A DNA stretch of 12,896 nt from Muribaculaceae bacterium (GTDB taxonomy: Bacteria; Bacteroidota; Bacteroidia; Bacteroidales; Muribaculaceae). How positions within the stretch are numbered: the stretch's first letter is position 1; each line of letters starts with the position of its first letter. The position numbers were made by a program, and so were the translations under genes. Positions 7,232 to 12,842 of the stretch are shown here, one piece after another. The notes under the pieces were generated by a model that was given only the letters and a program-made list of their open reading frames with translations, was not told where the DNA came from and searched no databases. The DNA lies in assembly GCA_016292745.1 (NCBI GenBank), contig JAEDFO010000063.1, forward strand, positions 1 through 12,896. The letters are read 5' to 3'.

Positions 7232-9019
7232 ATGAGTAAGCAGACAGTGGCGCACCTTGAGGCGCTAAGGGCCGAAATGGCACGTTTGCATGTCGATGCA
7301 ATGATAGTGCCGGGCACAGATGCTCATCAGAGCGAATATATTTGTGAATACTGGAAGTCGCGCGATTGGGTGTCGGGATTCACCGGCAGCAACGGCACAG
7401 CCGTAGTAACCCTTGACGATGCACGCCTGTGGACCGATTCACGATATTTTCTTCAGGCACAGCAACAGCTGGCCGATTCTGGCTTCACCATGATGAAAGA
7501 GGCTATAGCCGGCGAACCCACCATCACCGAATGGCTGGCATCGGTTCTTGCTCCCGGGAGTGTGATTGCCATCGACGGCACTCTGTTCTCAATCAACAGT
7601 GTAAATGCCCTTGAAGAGTTCTGCGGCCTTAACGGTTTGCGCCTTGCCACCGACTTCACTCCTTTCGATACAATTTGGCCCGACCGACCATTGCGCCCAC
7701 AGGGTAAGATTGAGGTGCACAGCACTGAATATGCCGGCGAATCGGTGGCCGACAAGCTTGCCCGCACCCTCAGCGCGGTGGAAGCCGCTGGTGCCGATGC
7801 CCTCTTCATTGCCGCTCTCGACGAAATTGCATGGCTATACAACATCCGATGCACCGATGTGCGTTTCACCCCCGTAACCATCTCGTATGCTTATATTTCG
7901 GCATCGAAAAAGGCCATTTTTGTTGATTCCGCAAAACTCACACCCGAGGTGAGTGCCCACTTTGCCGAAAACGGAATTGAGGTGCTTGGCTACGATGATG
8001 TGGCACGATTCCTTGACAAACTGCCGCTCGAAACCACTGTGATGCTCGATCCGAACCAAGTGAGCGATACGCTGAACCGAGCCATTGAATGTGGCCGAAT
8101 ATTCGGTAAATCACCTGTTTCGATGCTTAAAGGCGTGAAAAACGACGTGCAGATTGAGGGTATGCGCCGTTCGATGGTTCGCGACGGTATTGCCTTAGTG
8201 AAGACATTCCGCTGGGTTGAGGAAAATGCCGCTTCGGGCACTGTCACCGAGCTTGGGGTGTGGAACAAGGCTATGGAGATGCGCCGTCTCGACCCGATGT
8301 ATCGTGGCGATAGCTTCTCTATGATTGCCGGATACAAGGAACATGGCGCAATAGTGCATTATTCGGCCGATGAACAGTCGGATGCTCATCTACAGGCCGA
8401 AGGACTGTTGCTGGTCGACACCGGTGCACAGTATCCCGACGGAACCACCGACATCACTCGCACCATAACCCTCGGAAACCCCACTGCCGATGAAATACAT
8501 GATTATACGCTGGTGCTGAAAGGCCACGTGGCGTTGGCTTCGCAGCAGTTTCCGGTTGGCACTCGCGGGGTGCAACTCGATGTGCTTGCCCGCCAATATC
8601 TGTGGAACGAAGGCTTGGCATATCTGCATGGCACCGGACATGGGGTGGGGCAGTATCTGAGCGTTCACGAAGGCCCTCATAGCATCCGCATGAACGAGAA
8701 TCCTGTGACCATCGTCCCAGGCATGATTACCTCCGACGAACCCGGCCTGTATCGTGCTGGGAAGCACGGCGTTAGAATCGAGAACCTGGTGCTCGCTGTC
8801 AATTCGGTGAGCGATGCTGAGTTTGGCGACTTCATGAAGTTTGAAACCCTCACATTGTTCCCCTACGATGCCCGTTTGATTGATGTGTCGATGCTTACCG
8901 ATGGCGAATTAAGCTGGATTAACGATTATCATGCAACTGTGCGCGAGTGTCTGCTTCCAGGACTGGATGGCGCTGATGCTGAATGGCTTATTGAGAAAAC
9001 CAAGAAAATAACACGATAA
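7232..9019 (+). CDS. Xaa-Pro aminopeptidase (aminopeptidase P family, M24)
   Basis: A 595-residue cytoplasmic metallopeptidase that removes an N-terminal residue preceding proline. The length and layout match the long aminopeptidase P form: two creatinase-N-like domains (about 5-310; the first contains VPGTDAHQSEY and VSGFTGSNGTAVV), the pita-bread M24 domain (about 315-530) and a short M24 C-terminal segment to the end. All five dinuclear metal ligands of the family are visible: Asp396 (VDTG), Asp407 (TTDITRT), His470 (HGTGHGVG), Glu503 (SDEPGLYR) and Glu517 (VRIENLV). The enzyme should therefore be active, probably with manganese or another divalent ion. There is no signal peptide. The ATG at 7232 lies just after a consensus promoter. 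The next gene begins 5 bases after the stop, so both are on one transcript, though no shared pathway is evident. Confidence 0.95.
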   Translation: MSKQTVAHLEALRAEMARLHVDAMIVPGTDAHQSEYICEYWKSRDWVSGFTGSNGTAVVTLDDARLWTDSRYFLQAQQQLADSGFTMMKEAIAGEPTITEWLASVLAPGSVIAIDGTLFSINSVNALEEFCGLNGLRLATDFTPFDTIWPDRPLRPQGKIEVHSTEYAGESVADKLARTLSAVEAAGADALFIAALDEIAWLYNIRCTDVRFTPVTISYAYISASKKAIFVDSAKLTPEVSAHFAENGIEVLGYDDVARFLDKLPLETTVMLDPNQVSDTLNRAIECGRIFGKSPVSMLKGVKNDVQIEGMRRSMVRDGIALVKTFRWVEENAASGTVTELGVWNKAMEMRRLDPMYRGDSFSMIAGYKEHGAIVHYSADEQSDAHLQAEGLLLVDTGAQYPDGTTDITRTITLGNPTADEIHDYTLVLKGHVALASQQFPVGTRGVQLDVLARQYLWNEGLAYLHGTGHGVGQYLSVHEGPHSIRMNENPVTIVPGMITSDEPGLYRAGKHGVRIENLVLAVNSVSDAEFGDFMKFETLTLFPYDARLIDVSMLTDGELSWINDYHATVRECLLPGLDGADAEWLIEKTKKITR

Positions 9020-9024
9020 TTACA

Positions 9025-9570
9025 ATGGCACTTATCAAGACATTGAAAGGGATGATTCCCAAAATTGGCAAAGGATGCTTCCTTGCCGACAACGCCACCA
9101 TTTTGGGCGACGTTACTATTGGCGACGAGTGCAGCATTTGGTTCAATACCGTGCTGCGCGGCGACGTTAACACCATAACCATAGGTAACCGTGTGAACAT
9201 ACAGGACGGGAGTGTCCTGCACACGCTTTACCAGAAATCAACCATCGAGATTGCCGACGACGTGTCGATTGGCCACAACGTGACTATCCACGGCGCAAAA
9301 ATAAAGGACTATGCCCTCATTGGCATGGGTGCTGTGGTGATGGACGATGCCGAGGTGGGCGAGGGCGCTATCGTGGCGGCCGGTAGCGTGGTGCTCAGCC
9401 GCACGAAAATCGGCCCTAACGAGCTGTGGGCTGGTGCGCCTGCCAAATTTGTCAAGATGGTCGACCCTGCACAATCGAAGGAAATCAATCAGAAGATAGC
9501 CCATAACTACCTGATGTATTCGCGTTGGTATGTCGACAGCGAGGAAATAACCTACGATGGCGGTGAATAA
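9025..9570 (+). CDS. Gamma-class carbonic-anhydrase-like hexapeptide-repeat protein
   Basis: A 181-residue left-handed beta-helix protein of the gamma carbonic anhydrase-like (YrdA/PaaY/Cam) group. Hexapeptide repeats run from about residue 22 to 130 (NATILGDVTIGDECSIWF, ALIGMGAVVMDDAEVGEGAI), followed by the conserved NELWAGAPAKFVK and a C-terminal helix that closes the trimer. The three metal-binding histidines of the family are present at the expected spacing: His66 in GSVLH, then His84 and His89 in GHNVTIHG. The active sites should form between subunits of a homotrimer. Many members have no proven carbonic anhydrase activity, and some act as acyltransferase-like or maturation proteins, so the exact reaction is open. 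Five bases separate it from the peptidase gene, and it has neither its own promoter nor a Shine-Dalgarno sequence. Confidence 0.93.
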   Translation: MALIKTLKGMIPKIGKGCFLADNATILGDVTIGDECSIWFNTVLRGDVNTITIGNRVNIQDGSVLHTLYQKSTIEIADDVSIGHNVTIHGAKIKDYALIGMGAVVMDDAEVGEGAIVAAGSVVLSRTKIGPNELWAGAPAKFVKMVDPAQSKEINQKIAHNYLMYSRWYVDSEEITYDGGE

Positions 9571-9593
9571 CATACTGCTGTGATGCAAAAGCG

Positions 9594-9627
9594 AGGCGCG
9601 CCCCGACTGAAGTGTTGGAGCGCGCCT
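9594..9627. terminator. GC-rich hairpin between converging operons, probable bidirectional terminator
   Basis: AGGCGCGC (9594-9601) pairs perfectly with GCGCGCCT (9620-9627); after one mismatch, five further pairs close on the loop TGAAGT. On the plus strand the T content after the stem is modest (TATGATTATTCG). On the minus strand the stem is followed by CGCTTTTGC. It lies 24 bases beyond the carbonic-anhydrase-like gene and 37 bases beyond the hpf stop, the right place to end both transcripts. Confidence 0.6.
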
Positions 9628-9663
9628 TATGATTATTCGTTATTCCGGTCAGTGGCTACCGAA

Positions 9664-9963
9664 TTATTCCTGTTTCTTCCCTTTCTTCTTTTCGAGCTGA
9701 CGTTTGAGTGCATCGATACACAGGTCGAGACCTTCCTCGAAAGTGTCGGCGATTTTCGAGGCAAACAAGTCCTCGTGTTCCGGACATAGCAGCTTCACTG
9801 CCGTTTCTTTATTCATTGATGTCTCCGGCTTTACTACCTTTAGAGCAACTTCCATTTCCAGCACATCATCGTGGTGCTTACCAAGTTTTTCTGCTTTCTT
9901 GTTGATGAATGCCAACAATTTTTCTGAAGCGTCGAAATGAATGGCTTTAACTGTTACTTTCAT
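9664..9963 (-). CDS. hpf: Ribosome hibernation-promoting factor, short HPF/RaiA type
   Basis: A 99-residue HPF/RaiA-family protein. The opening MKVTVKAIHFDASEKLLAFINKKAEKLGKHHDDV is the family's first beta strand and helix. It is followed by three beta strands (EMEVALKV, KETAVKLLCP, DLFASKIADT) and the second helix, EEGLDLCIDALKRQLEKKKGKK, with the usual basic C-terminal end. The length matches short HPF, with no dimerisation extension as in long HPF. The protein binds the 30S decoding centre during slow growth and inactivates or dimerises ribosomes. It is the last gene of the rpsU-xerC-hpf operon, one base after the xerC stop. Unlike its neighbours it has a perfect Shine-Dalgarno, contained in the last codons of xerC, so its translation is probably initiated differently from the rest of the operon. 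Confidence 0.95.
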   Translation of the reverse strand: MKVTVKAIHFDASEKLLAFINKKAEKLGKHHDDVLEMEVALKVVKPETSMNKETAVKLLCPEHEDLFASKIADTFEEGLDLCIDALKRQLEKKKGKKQE

Positions 9964-9964
9964 A

Positions 9965-10861
9965 TTATCCTCCTTTTTTTATGGCTCGTGGGTGAGCCTG
10001 TTGATAATTTTGTTTCAGTTCACGCATTGTTACGTGCGTGTATATCTGTGTCGCTTCGAGCGAACTGTGTCCAAGTAGTTCTTTCACGCTGTTGAGCTCT
10101 GCTCCGTCGTTCAGCATTGCCGAGGCAAACGAGTGGCGCAGCACGTGGGGGCTGCGATGCTCAAGCGGAATATCGGCCAGAGCAGTTGTCACCACGTTAT
10201 ACACCAGGGTGGGGTATAGCGCCCGCCCTTTTGCGGTTACGAAGAACTCGGTAGTGTGACCCACTTCCTTGTTGCGTATACGGCGGTACTGCTCAATGTC
10301 GGCTGCCAGTGCGGTGCCAAATGGTATTATGCGGTCCTTGTTGCGCTTGCCGTGCACTTTCATCTCGCATCGTGAGGTGTCGACGTTGGCATCGGTGAGC
10401 GATATCAGCTCTGCCCGGCGCATCCCTGTTTCGTAGAGCATGTCGACCATAAGGTGGTTGCGAACCTGTTCGAACGAGGTGGGGTCGACATCGCTGTCGT
10501 TGAGTACGGCCTCCATATCGGCCGGCCGTACATATACAGGCAGCCGGCTGTCAAACTTGGCTGGCTCTATTTCCTCGGCCGGACTGTCGGCTATCATGCC
10601 GCGTCGCATCATCCATCGGTACATCGCACGCAACGACTGTATCTTCCGCCTGATGCTGCGCTGCGACATCCCGCTCCCCGACATTTCTACCATCCACGAA
10701 CGTATGTCGTTCACTGTAACCTCCGCCCATCTTATGTCTTCACCGTTGGAACTGAGGAATATAGCAAACTGCTCGAGGTCTTTCTTATATGCAGAAACGG
10801 TATGAGTTGAAAGATTCAACTCATACCGTATATATTTCAAGAAATCCTCAACTTGTGCCAT
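9965..10861 (-). CDS. xerC: XerC/XerD-like tyrosine recombinase
   Basis: A 298-residue site-specific tyrosine recombinase of Xer size. Residues about 1-85 form the N-terminal SAM-like core-binding domain (VEDFLKYIRYELNLSTHTVSAY...SLRAMYRWM); residues about 107-298 form the catalytic domain. The catalytic set is complete: Arg148 (TGMRRAEL), the beta-hairpin lysine in GKRNKDRIIP (around Lys172), His239 and Arg242 (HVLRHSF), His265 (LLGHSS) and the nucleophile Tyr274 (TQIYTHV). Xer enzymes resolve chromosome dimers at dif. The setting between rpsU and hpf, conserved as far as I recall in Bacteroides, argues for a housekeeping Xer and not a mobile-element integrase. Whether it is the XerC or XerD partner cannot be told. 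The 5' end of the gene contains a perfect 15-bp inverted repeat, and a small hairpin ends 5 bases before the ATG at 10861. Confidence 0.92.
   Translation of the reverse strand: MAQVEDFLKYIRYELNLSTHTVSAYKKDLEQFAIFLSSNGEDIRWAEVTVNDIRSWMVEMSGSGMSQRSIRRKIQSLRAMYRWMMRRGMIADSPAEEIEPAKFDSRLPVYVRPADMEAVLNDSDVDPTSFEQVRNHLMVDMLYETGMRRAELISLTDANVDTSRCEMKVHGKRNKDRIIPFGTALAADIEQYRRIRNKEVGHTTEFFVTAKGRALYPTLVYNVVTTALADIPLEHRSPHVLRHSFASAMLNDGAELNSVKELLGHSSLEATQIYTHVTMRELKQNYQQAHPRAIKKGG
9969..9975 (-). promoter_or_regulatory. Perfect Shine-Dalgarno sequence of hpf
   Basis: Read leftward, AAGGAGG lies 5 bases before the hpf ATG (9963) and is formed by the codons for the final Lys-Gly-Gly of xerC. None of the other complete genes here shows more than a weak purine patch at this place. 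Canonical ribosome-binding sites are rare in Bacteroidia, where the 16S anti-Shine-Dalgarno is occluded by bS21, bS18 and bS6. Confidence 0.85.
10797..10829. repeat. Perfect 15-bp inverted repeat (3-base loop) inside the 5' end of xerC
   Basis: ACGGTATGAGTTGAA (10797-10811) is the exact reverse complement of TTCAACTCATACCGT (10815-10829), separated by three bases. It covers codons 11-22 of xerC, which encode the conserved ELNLSTHTV stretch. As RNA it would be a long uninterrupted hairpin starting about 32 bases inside the message. On the gene's strand it is followed only by TTTCTGC, so it is not a good terminator. Confidence 0.9.
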
Positions 10862-10865
10862 AGAT

Positions 10866-10886
10866 AGCGTAGGTTTGTTCTACGCT
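10866..10886 (-). promoter_or_regulatory. Hairpin immediately upstream of the xerC start codon
   Basis: Read leftward, AGCGTAG pairs with CTACGCT across a 7-base loop, and the stem ends 4 bases before the xerC ATG (10861-10859). It occupies the place of the ribosome-binding region, so it could lower xerC translation or mark an RNA-processing point in the 76-base gap after rpsU. No Shine-Dalgarno is present around it. Confidence 0.5.
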
Positions 10887-10937
10887 TCTAATTTACACAA
10901 TCAACTTGAGATTTCCAAATTATTCTTGCACTTTTTA

Positions 10938-11132
10938 TTATTCTTCTTCGGCGCGACGGAGCTTCTGTACGTACACTGCCTTAATCATCTTCTTGCGGTT
11001 GGTTACCGATGGCTTCTCAAATGCCTGACGTGCACGGAGTTCCTTTACAATACCTGTCTTCTCGAATTTTCTTTTGAATTTCTTCAAGGCTCTTTCAATG
11101 TTTTCGCCTTCTTTTACTTGTACAATAATCAT
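10938..11132 (-). CDS. rpsU: Small ribosomal subunit protein bS21
   Basis: A 64-residue, strongly basic protein with the bS21 pattern: MIIVQVKEGENIERALKKFKRKFEKTGIVKELRARQAFEKPS and a long basic helix (TNRKKMIKAVYVQKLRRAEEE). The length is normal for the family. bS21 sits on the 30S platform next to the 3' end of 16S rRNA. In Bacteroidia it is part of the pocket, with bS18 and bS6, that hides the anti-Shine-Dalgarno. It is the first gene of the operon rpsU-xerC-hpf. The start is preceded by an A-rich, unstructured leader with no Shine-Dalgarno, about 33 bases long if transcription begins at the nearer promoter. A second consensus promoter farther upstream could add a structured leader of about 270 bases. 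Confidence 0.97.
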   Translation of the reverse strand: MIIVQVKEGENIERALKKFKRKFEKTGIVKELRARQAFEKPSVTNRKKMIKAVYVQKLRRAEEE

Positions 11133-11171
11133 TTTTTATTCTGTTTTTTATTTGTTTCTGTTATTTGCGGT

Positions 11172-11212
11172 GCAAAATTATCAATTTACTGTTTATCAAC
11201 CAAGAATTTTGC
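11172..11212. repeat. 8-bp inverted repeat bracketing the proximal rpsU promoter
   Basis: GCAAAATT (11172-11179) and AATTTTGC (11205-11212) are exact reverse complements 25 bases apart. One arm overlaps the -7 element and the other lies just upstream of the -33 region. It could be an operator dyad, or a hairpin in RNA coming from the upstream promoter. With AT-rich 8-bp arms, chance is also possible. Confidence 0.45.
11173..11204 (-). promoter_or_regulatory. Proximal promoter (P2) of the rpsU operon
   Basis: Read leftward, TAATTTTG (11180-11173) matches the -7 consensus exactly. At 20 bases upstream lies CTTG (11204-11201), a partial -33 match with the TTG core. Initiation would fall near 11166, giving an A-rich leader of about 33 bases. 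The -7 element lies inside one arm of an 8-bp inverted repeat. Confidence 0.6.
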
Positions 11213-11402
11213 CCATTATTTTCGGCTCATTGTTTTTCAGCAACCCGAGCCTCGCGTCTCAAGCTGCCATAGTCGCATTCGGCCTGCCGATTGGCCGATG
11301 ATGTCGCCTATATATAATATGTATAAATCTAATTTTCTGTTAAGGTTCTAACTAACCTCCTTCCGGTTTCTTTATTGTTAGCCAAATCCGTTTTGGCTTA
11401 AT
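11205..11402 (-). ncRNA. Candidate structured RNA or long rpsU leader carrying AAGGAGGT
   Basis: A stretch of about 200 bases without a credible gene, GC-richer in its 3' half than its AT-rich surroundings, directly downstream of a perfect leftward promoter. Read leftward it can fold into successive hairpins: AGCCAAA/TTTGGCT (11398-11392 with 11386-11380) at the very 5' end; AGGTT/AACCT (11358-11354 with 11347-11343); TCGGCC/GGCCGA (11298-11293 with 11284-11279); and GGCTC/GAGCC (11251-11247 with 11228-11224). Between the first two lies AAGGAGGT (11362-11355), complementary to the 16S anti-Shine-Dalgarno, but no ATG, GTG or TTG follows at a usable distance. Part of this sequence is paired in the second hairpin. 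There are only tiny open frames, such as 13 codons from 11278. It may be a separate small RNA or a regulatory 5' leader of rpsU; no clear terminator separates it from rpsU. I do not recognise a known RNA family. Confidence 0.42.
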
Positions 11403-11408
11403 CGGCTG

Positions 11409-11439
11409 CAAATATACTCTAAATTTGTAAATTATCAAA
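11409..11439 (-). promoter_or_regulatory. Perfect distal promoter (P1) upstream of rpsU
   Basis: Read leftward: TTTG (11439-11436), exactly 19 bases, then TATATTTG (11416-11409). This is the full TTTG-N19-TAnnTTTG form, with the same spacing as the peptidase-operon and tRNA promoters in this window. Initiation should be near 11402, about 270 bases before rpsU, with no recognisable protein gene between. Confidence 0.72.
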
Positions 11440-11550
11440 ATATTATGTTGCTCATCGCTGAAAATCGCATAATGTAATTGTGTTGACGGTGCTTTTGCTG
11501 TATTTTGTCGCTATATACATTAATGTAATGTGAGCTTAATGGGAAATTAC

Positions 11551-11609
11551 TAAAAGACTTTGTGCCTGCTATCGATTCCCCGTTCTAACGGTAGCATTGC
11601 GGTCTTTTA
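11551..11609. other. Nested inverted repeats in a non-coding stretch (possible structured RNA)
   Basis: Within the gene-free interval 11440-11743, TAAAAGAC (11551-11558) is the exact reverse complement of GTCTTTTA (11602-11609). Nested inside, TGCTATCG (11567-11574) pairs with CGGTAGCA (11589-11596), one pair being G-T, around a 14-base loop. Together they give a two-stage stem with an asymmetric internal loop. No consensus promoter stands at a fitting distance on either strand, so transcription is unproven. The remainder of this interval shows nothing I can name. Confidence 0.35.
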
Positions 11610-11743
11610 AAAAGCTATATGCTTCAAGGCCTGGCATAATGTTGTTCACGAAATTATGAAACGATTGGAGTCCTAAAGCTCTTAAGTGAAACGCTCATCA
11701 AAAAATACTTTGCTGAATTGTCGCAAATTGAAAAGTAATTCCA

Positions 11744-11751
11744 TAATTTTG
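11744..11751 (+). promoter_or_regulatory. Candidate -7 element for the 283-residue exported-protein gene
   Basis: TAATTTTG matches TAnnTTTG, 26 bases before the ATG at 11778. The bases 19 upstream (TCGC) do not match the -33 element, and the nearest TTG copies give spacings of 13 or 23. The promoter may therefore be weak or need an activator. Confidence 0.42.
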
Positions 11752-11777
11752 TTGTCAGTAAACATAGCGGTTGGGTA

Positions 11778-12629
11778 ATGAAATTGGTTGCGACATTTAT
11801 ATTGGCGATGTGTTGTATCGCCGCTACGGCGCAGGAGCAGGATGTTCCTGTGGCATCGGCGGACAATGGTGCAGCAACGTTTATCGGTGGCCCGTATCTG
11901 CCGCCAGCCTCGCTTATGAGCGATTCGGCGGTGGCAATATCTGTGCCTGTGTCGCTTCACTTGCCACCTATTGGCATGCGGTATCCCTCGCTACATACTC
12001 TGAATCCGTTGCTCAACAATAGGTATTCGTACGGTGCTATGCCGCTTTGGGGTGGAGCTTATATGGTGGGGAGTGGTTCGTTCAACGTATATCCCGCTGT
12101 CGGAAATGTAGCAACAGCCAATGTTGGCATAAGCCAGCTGCTTGGCGATAACCTGGTGGTAACCGTCGGTGTTGCAGGCGAGAAGCTGCACATTGGCCGC
12201 GAACTCTATAACCATTATGGATTCAGCGGAAGTGTTGGCTATCGGATTAATGACCACTTCAGTCTCAATGCTTTCGGCTCCTACTATGCCAATAACAGTT
12301 ACATTCCCGCCGGTGGAACTGTGTTTGCCGGCACGTCGACTTATGGCGGCTCTGTAGAGTATTCGCCCACCGAGCGGTTTTCGGTAGAGGCCGGTGTGCG
12401 GCGAGTGTACGATCCTCTCGATTGTCGATGGAAGACGGTACCCATACTGGTTCCGTCGGTGAAGATTGGCGATGCCAAGATTGGCATCGACGTTGGAGGC
12501 CTGCTTTATGAAGCGTTCCGCAGCGACCCTGCCGGTGGCGGTGCTAAGTACGACCCTCATACCGTGCGCGGCCCGATGACAACCAATAAAACTCCCGTTC
12601 CTACAGCTAAAGATTGGCGTAAGCGCTAA
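11778..12629 (+). CDS. Exported protein of unknown function, probably outer-membrane or periplasmic beta-rich
   Basis: 283 residues. Residues 1-18 are a signal peptide (KLVATFILAMCCIAATA-QE). I do not recognise the family. Residues about 40-90 are rich in proline, serine and glycine (GGPYLPPASL, LHLPPIGMRYPSLHTLNPLL). From about 90 to 255 the sequence alternates as in beta strands (AYMVGSGSFNVYPAVGNVATANVGISQLL, SGSVGYRINDHFSLNAFGSYYANNSY, YGGSVEYSPTERFSVEAGVRRVYD), recalling a small barrel of about 8-10 strands. The C-terminus (AKDWRKR) is basic and lacks a final aromatic residue, so a classical barrel insertion signal is absent; a few charged residues may follow the last strand. It stands alone between the non-coding stretch and the tRNA. 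The hairpin CGGCA/TGCCG (12655-12667) follows the gene but lacks a T-run. Confidence 0.8.
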   Translation: MKLVATFILAMCCIAATAQEQDVPVASADNGAATFIGGPYLPPASLMSDSAVAISVPVSLHLPPIGMRYPSLHTLNPLLNNRYSYGAMPLWGGAYMVGSGSFNVYPAVGNVATANVGISQLLGDNLVVTVGVAGEKLHIGRELYNHYGFSGSVGYRINDHFSLNAFGSYYANNSYIPAGGTVFAGTSTYGGSVEYSPTERFSVEAGVRRVYDPLDCRWKTVPILVPSVKIGDAKIGIDVGGLLYEAFRSDPAGGGAKYDPHTVRGPMTTNKTPVPTAKDWRKR

Positions 12630-12717
12630 TCGTAAACTGGCAACGATGCTGTGTCGGCAAAATGCCGCTTGATGTTGTGGCTTTTGTAATGTGCTATGAC
12701 ATAGGCCTCAATGAAAA

Positions 12718-12752
12718 ATTTTTCGATTTGGCGCGAAAAAATATCGAAAAAT
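12718..12752. repeat. 10-bp AT-rich inverted repeat upstream of the tRNA promoter
   Basis: ATTTTTCGAT (12718-12727) is the exact reverse complement of ATCGAAAAAT (12743-12752), with 15 bases between. It ends 12 bases before the -33 element of the tRNA promoter. It could be an AT-rich upstream activating element, a regulator dyad, or the end signal of the preceding gene; it lacks the T-run of a rightward terminator. Confidence 0.5.
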
Positions 12753-12764
12753 AGTTGGATATAT

Positions 12765-12795
12765 TTTGTGCGAATGAAAAATATATGTAACTTTG
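12765..12795 (+). promoter_or_regulatory. Consensus promoter of the tRNA-Thr transcript
   Basis: TTTG (12765-12768), 19 bases, TAACTTTG (12788-12795): a full match to the Bacteroidetes consensus. Initiation would be near 12802, about 40 bases before the tRNA. CACCCGA (12796-12802) and TCGGGTG (12822-12828) in this interval are complementary, so most of the leader could fold, depending on the exact start point. Confidence 0.8.
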
Positions 12796-12842
12796 CACCC
12801 GATTGAAGTCCCCCGCTCAACTCGGGTGGGGTGAAACGAAAT

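Noticed and set aside
10797..10829. The hairpin in xerC as a dif site or as a terminator
   Set aside because: dif has two 11-base arms around a central 6-8 bases and is not a perfect hairpin; the 3' flank on the gene strand has no T-run.
9965..10861. Tyrosine recombinase as a sign of an integrative element or phage
   Set aside because: It has Xer length and sits in an operon with rpsU and hpf; there is no attachment-site repeat, excision gene or mobile cargo nearby.
11237..11278. 13-codon leader peptide frame in the candidate RNA upstream of rpsU
   Set aside because: It has no ribosome-binding signal of its own and no regulatory codon run; it is too short to separate from chance.
10875..11351. 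A 158-codon open frame on the plus strand across rpsU
   Set aside because: It is the antisense of rpsU plus AT-rich intergenic DNA; the product is a run of Phe/Leu with no family pattern, while rpsU is certain.
11420..11427. Rightward TAAATTTG as a promoter for the nested inverted-repeat element
   Set aside because: No TTTG at about 19 bases upstream (the nearest is 24 away), and the same bases form the spacer of the perfect leftward promoter.
11991..12560. A 189-codon open frame antisense to the 283-residue protein
   Set aside because: The plus-strand frame has a signal peptide, a promoter element and strand-like composition; the antisense frame has none and is a shadow.
12655..12667. CGGCA/TGCCG hairpin after the 283-residue gene as a terminator
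   Set aside because: Only 5 bp, and it is followed by CTTGATG with no T-run; too weak to annotate alone.
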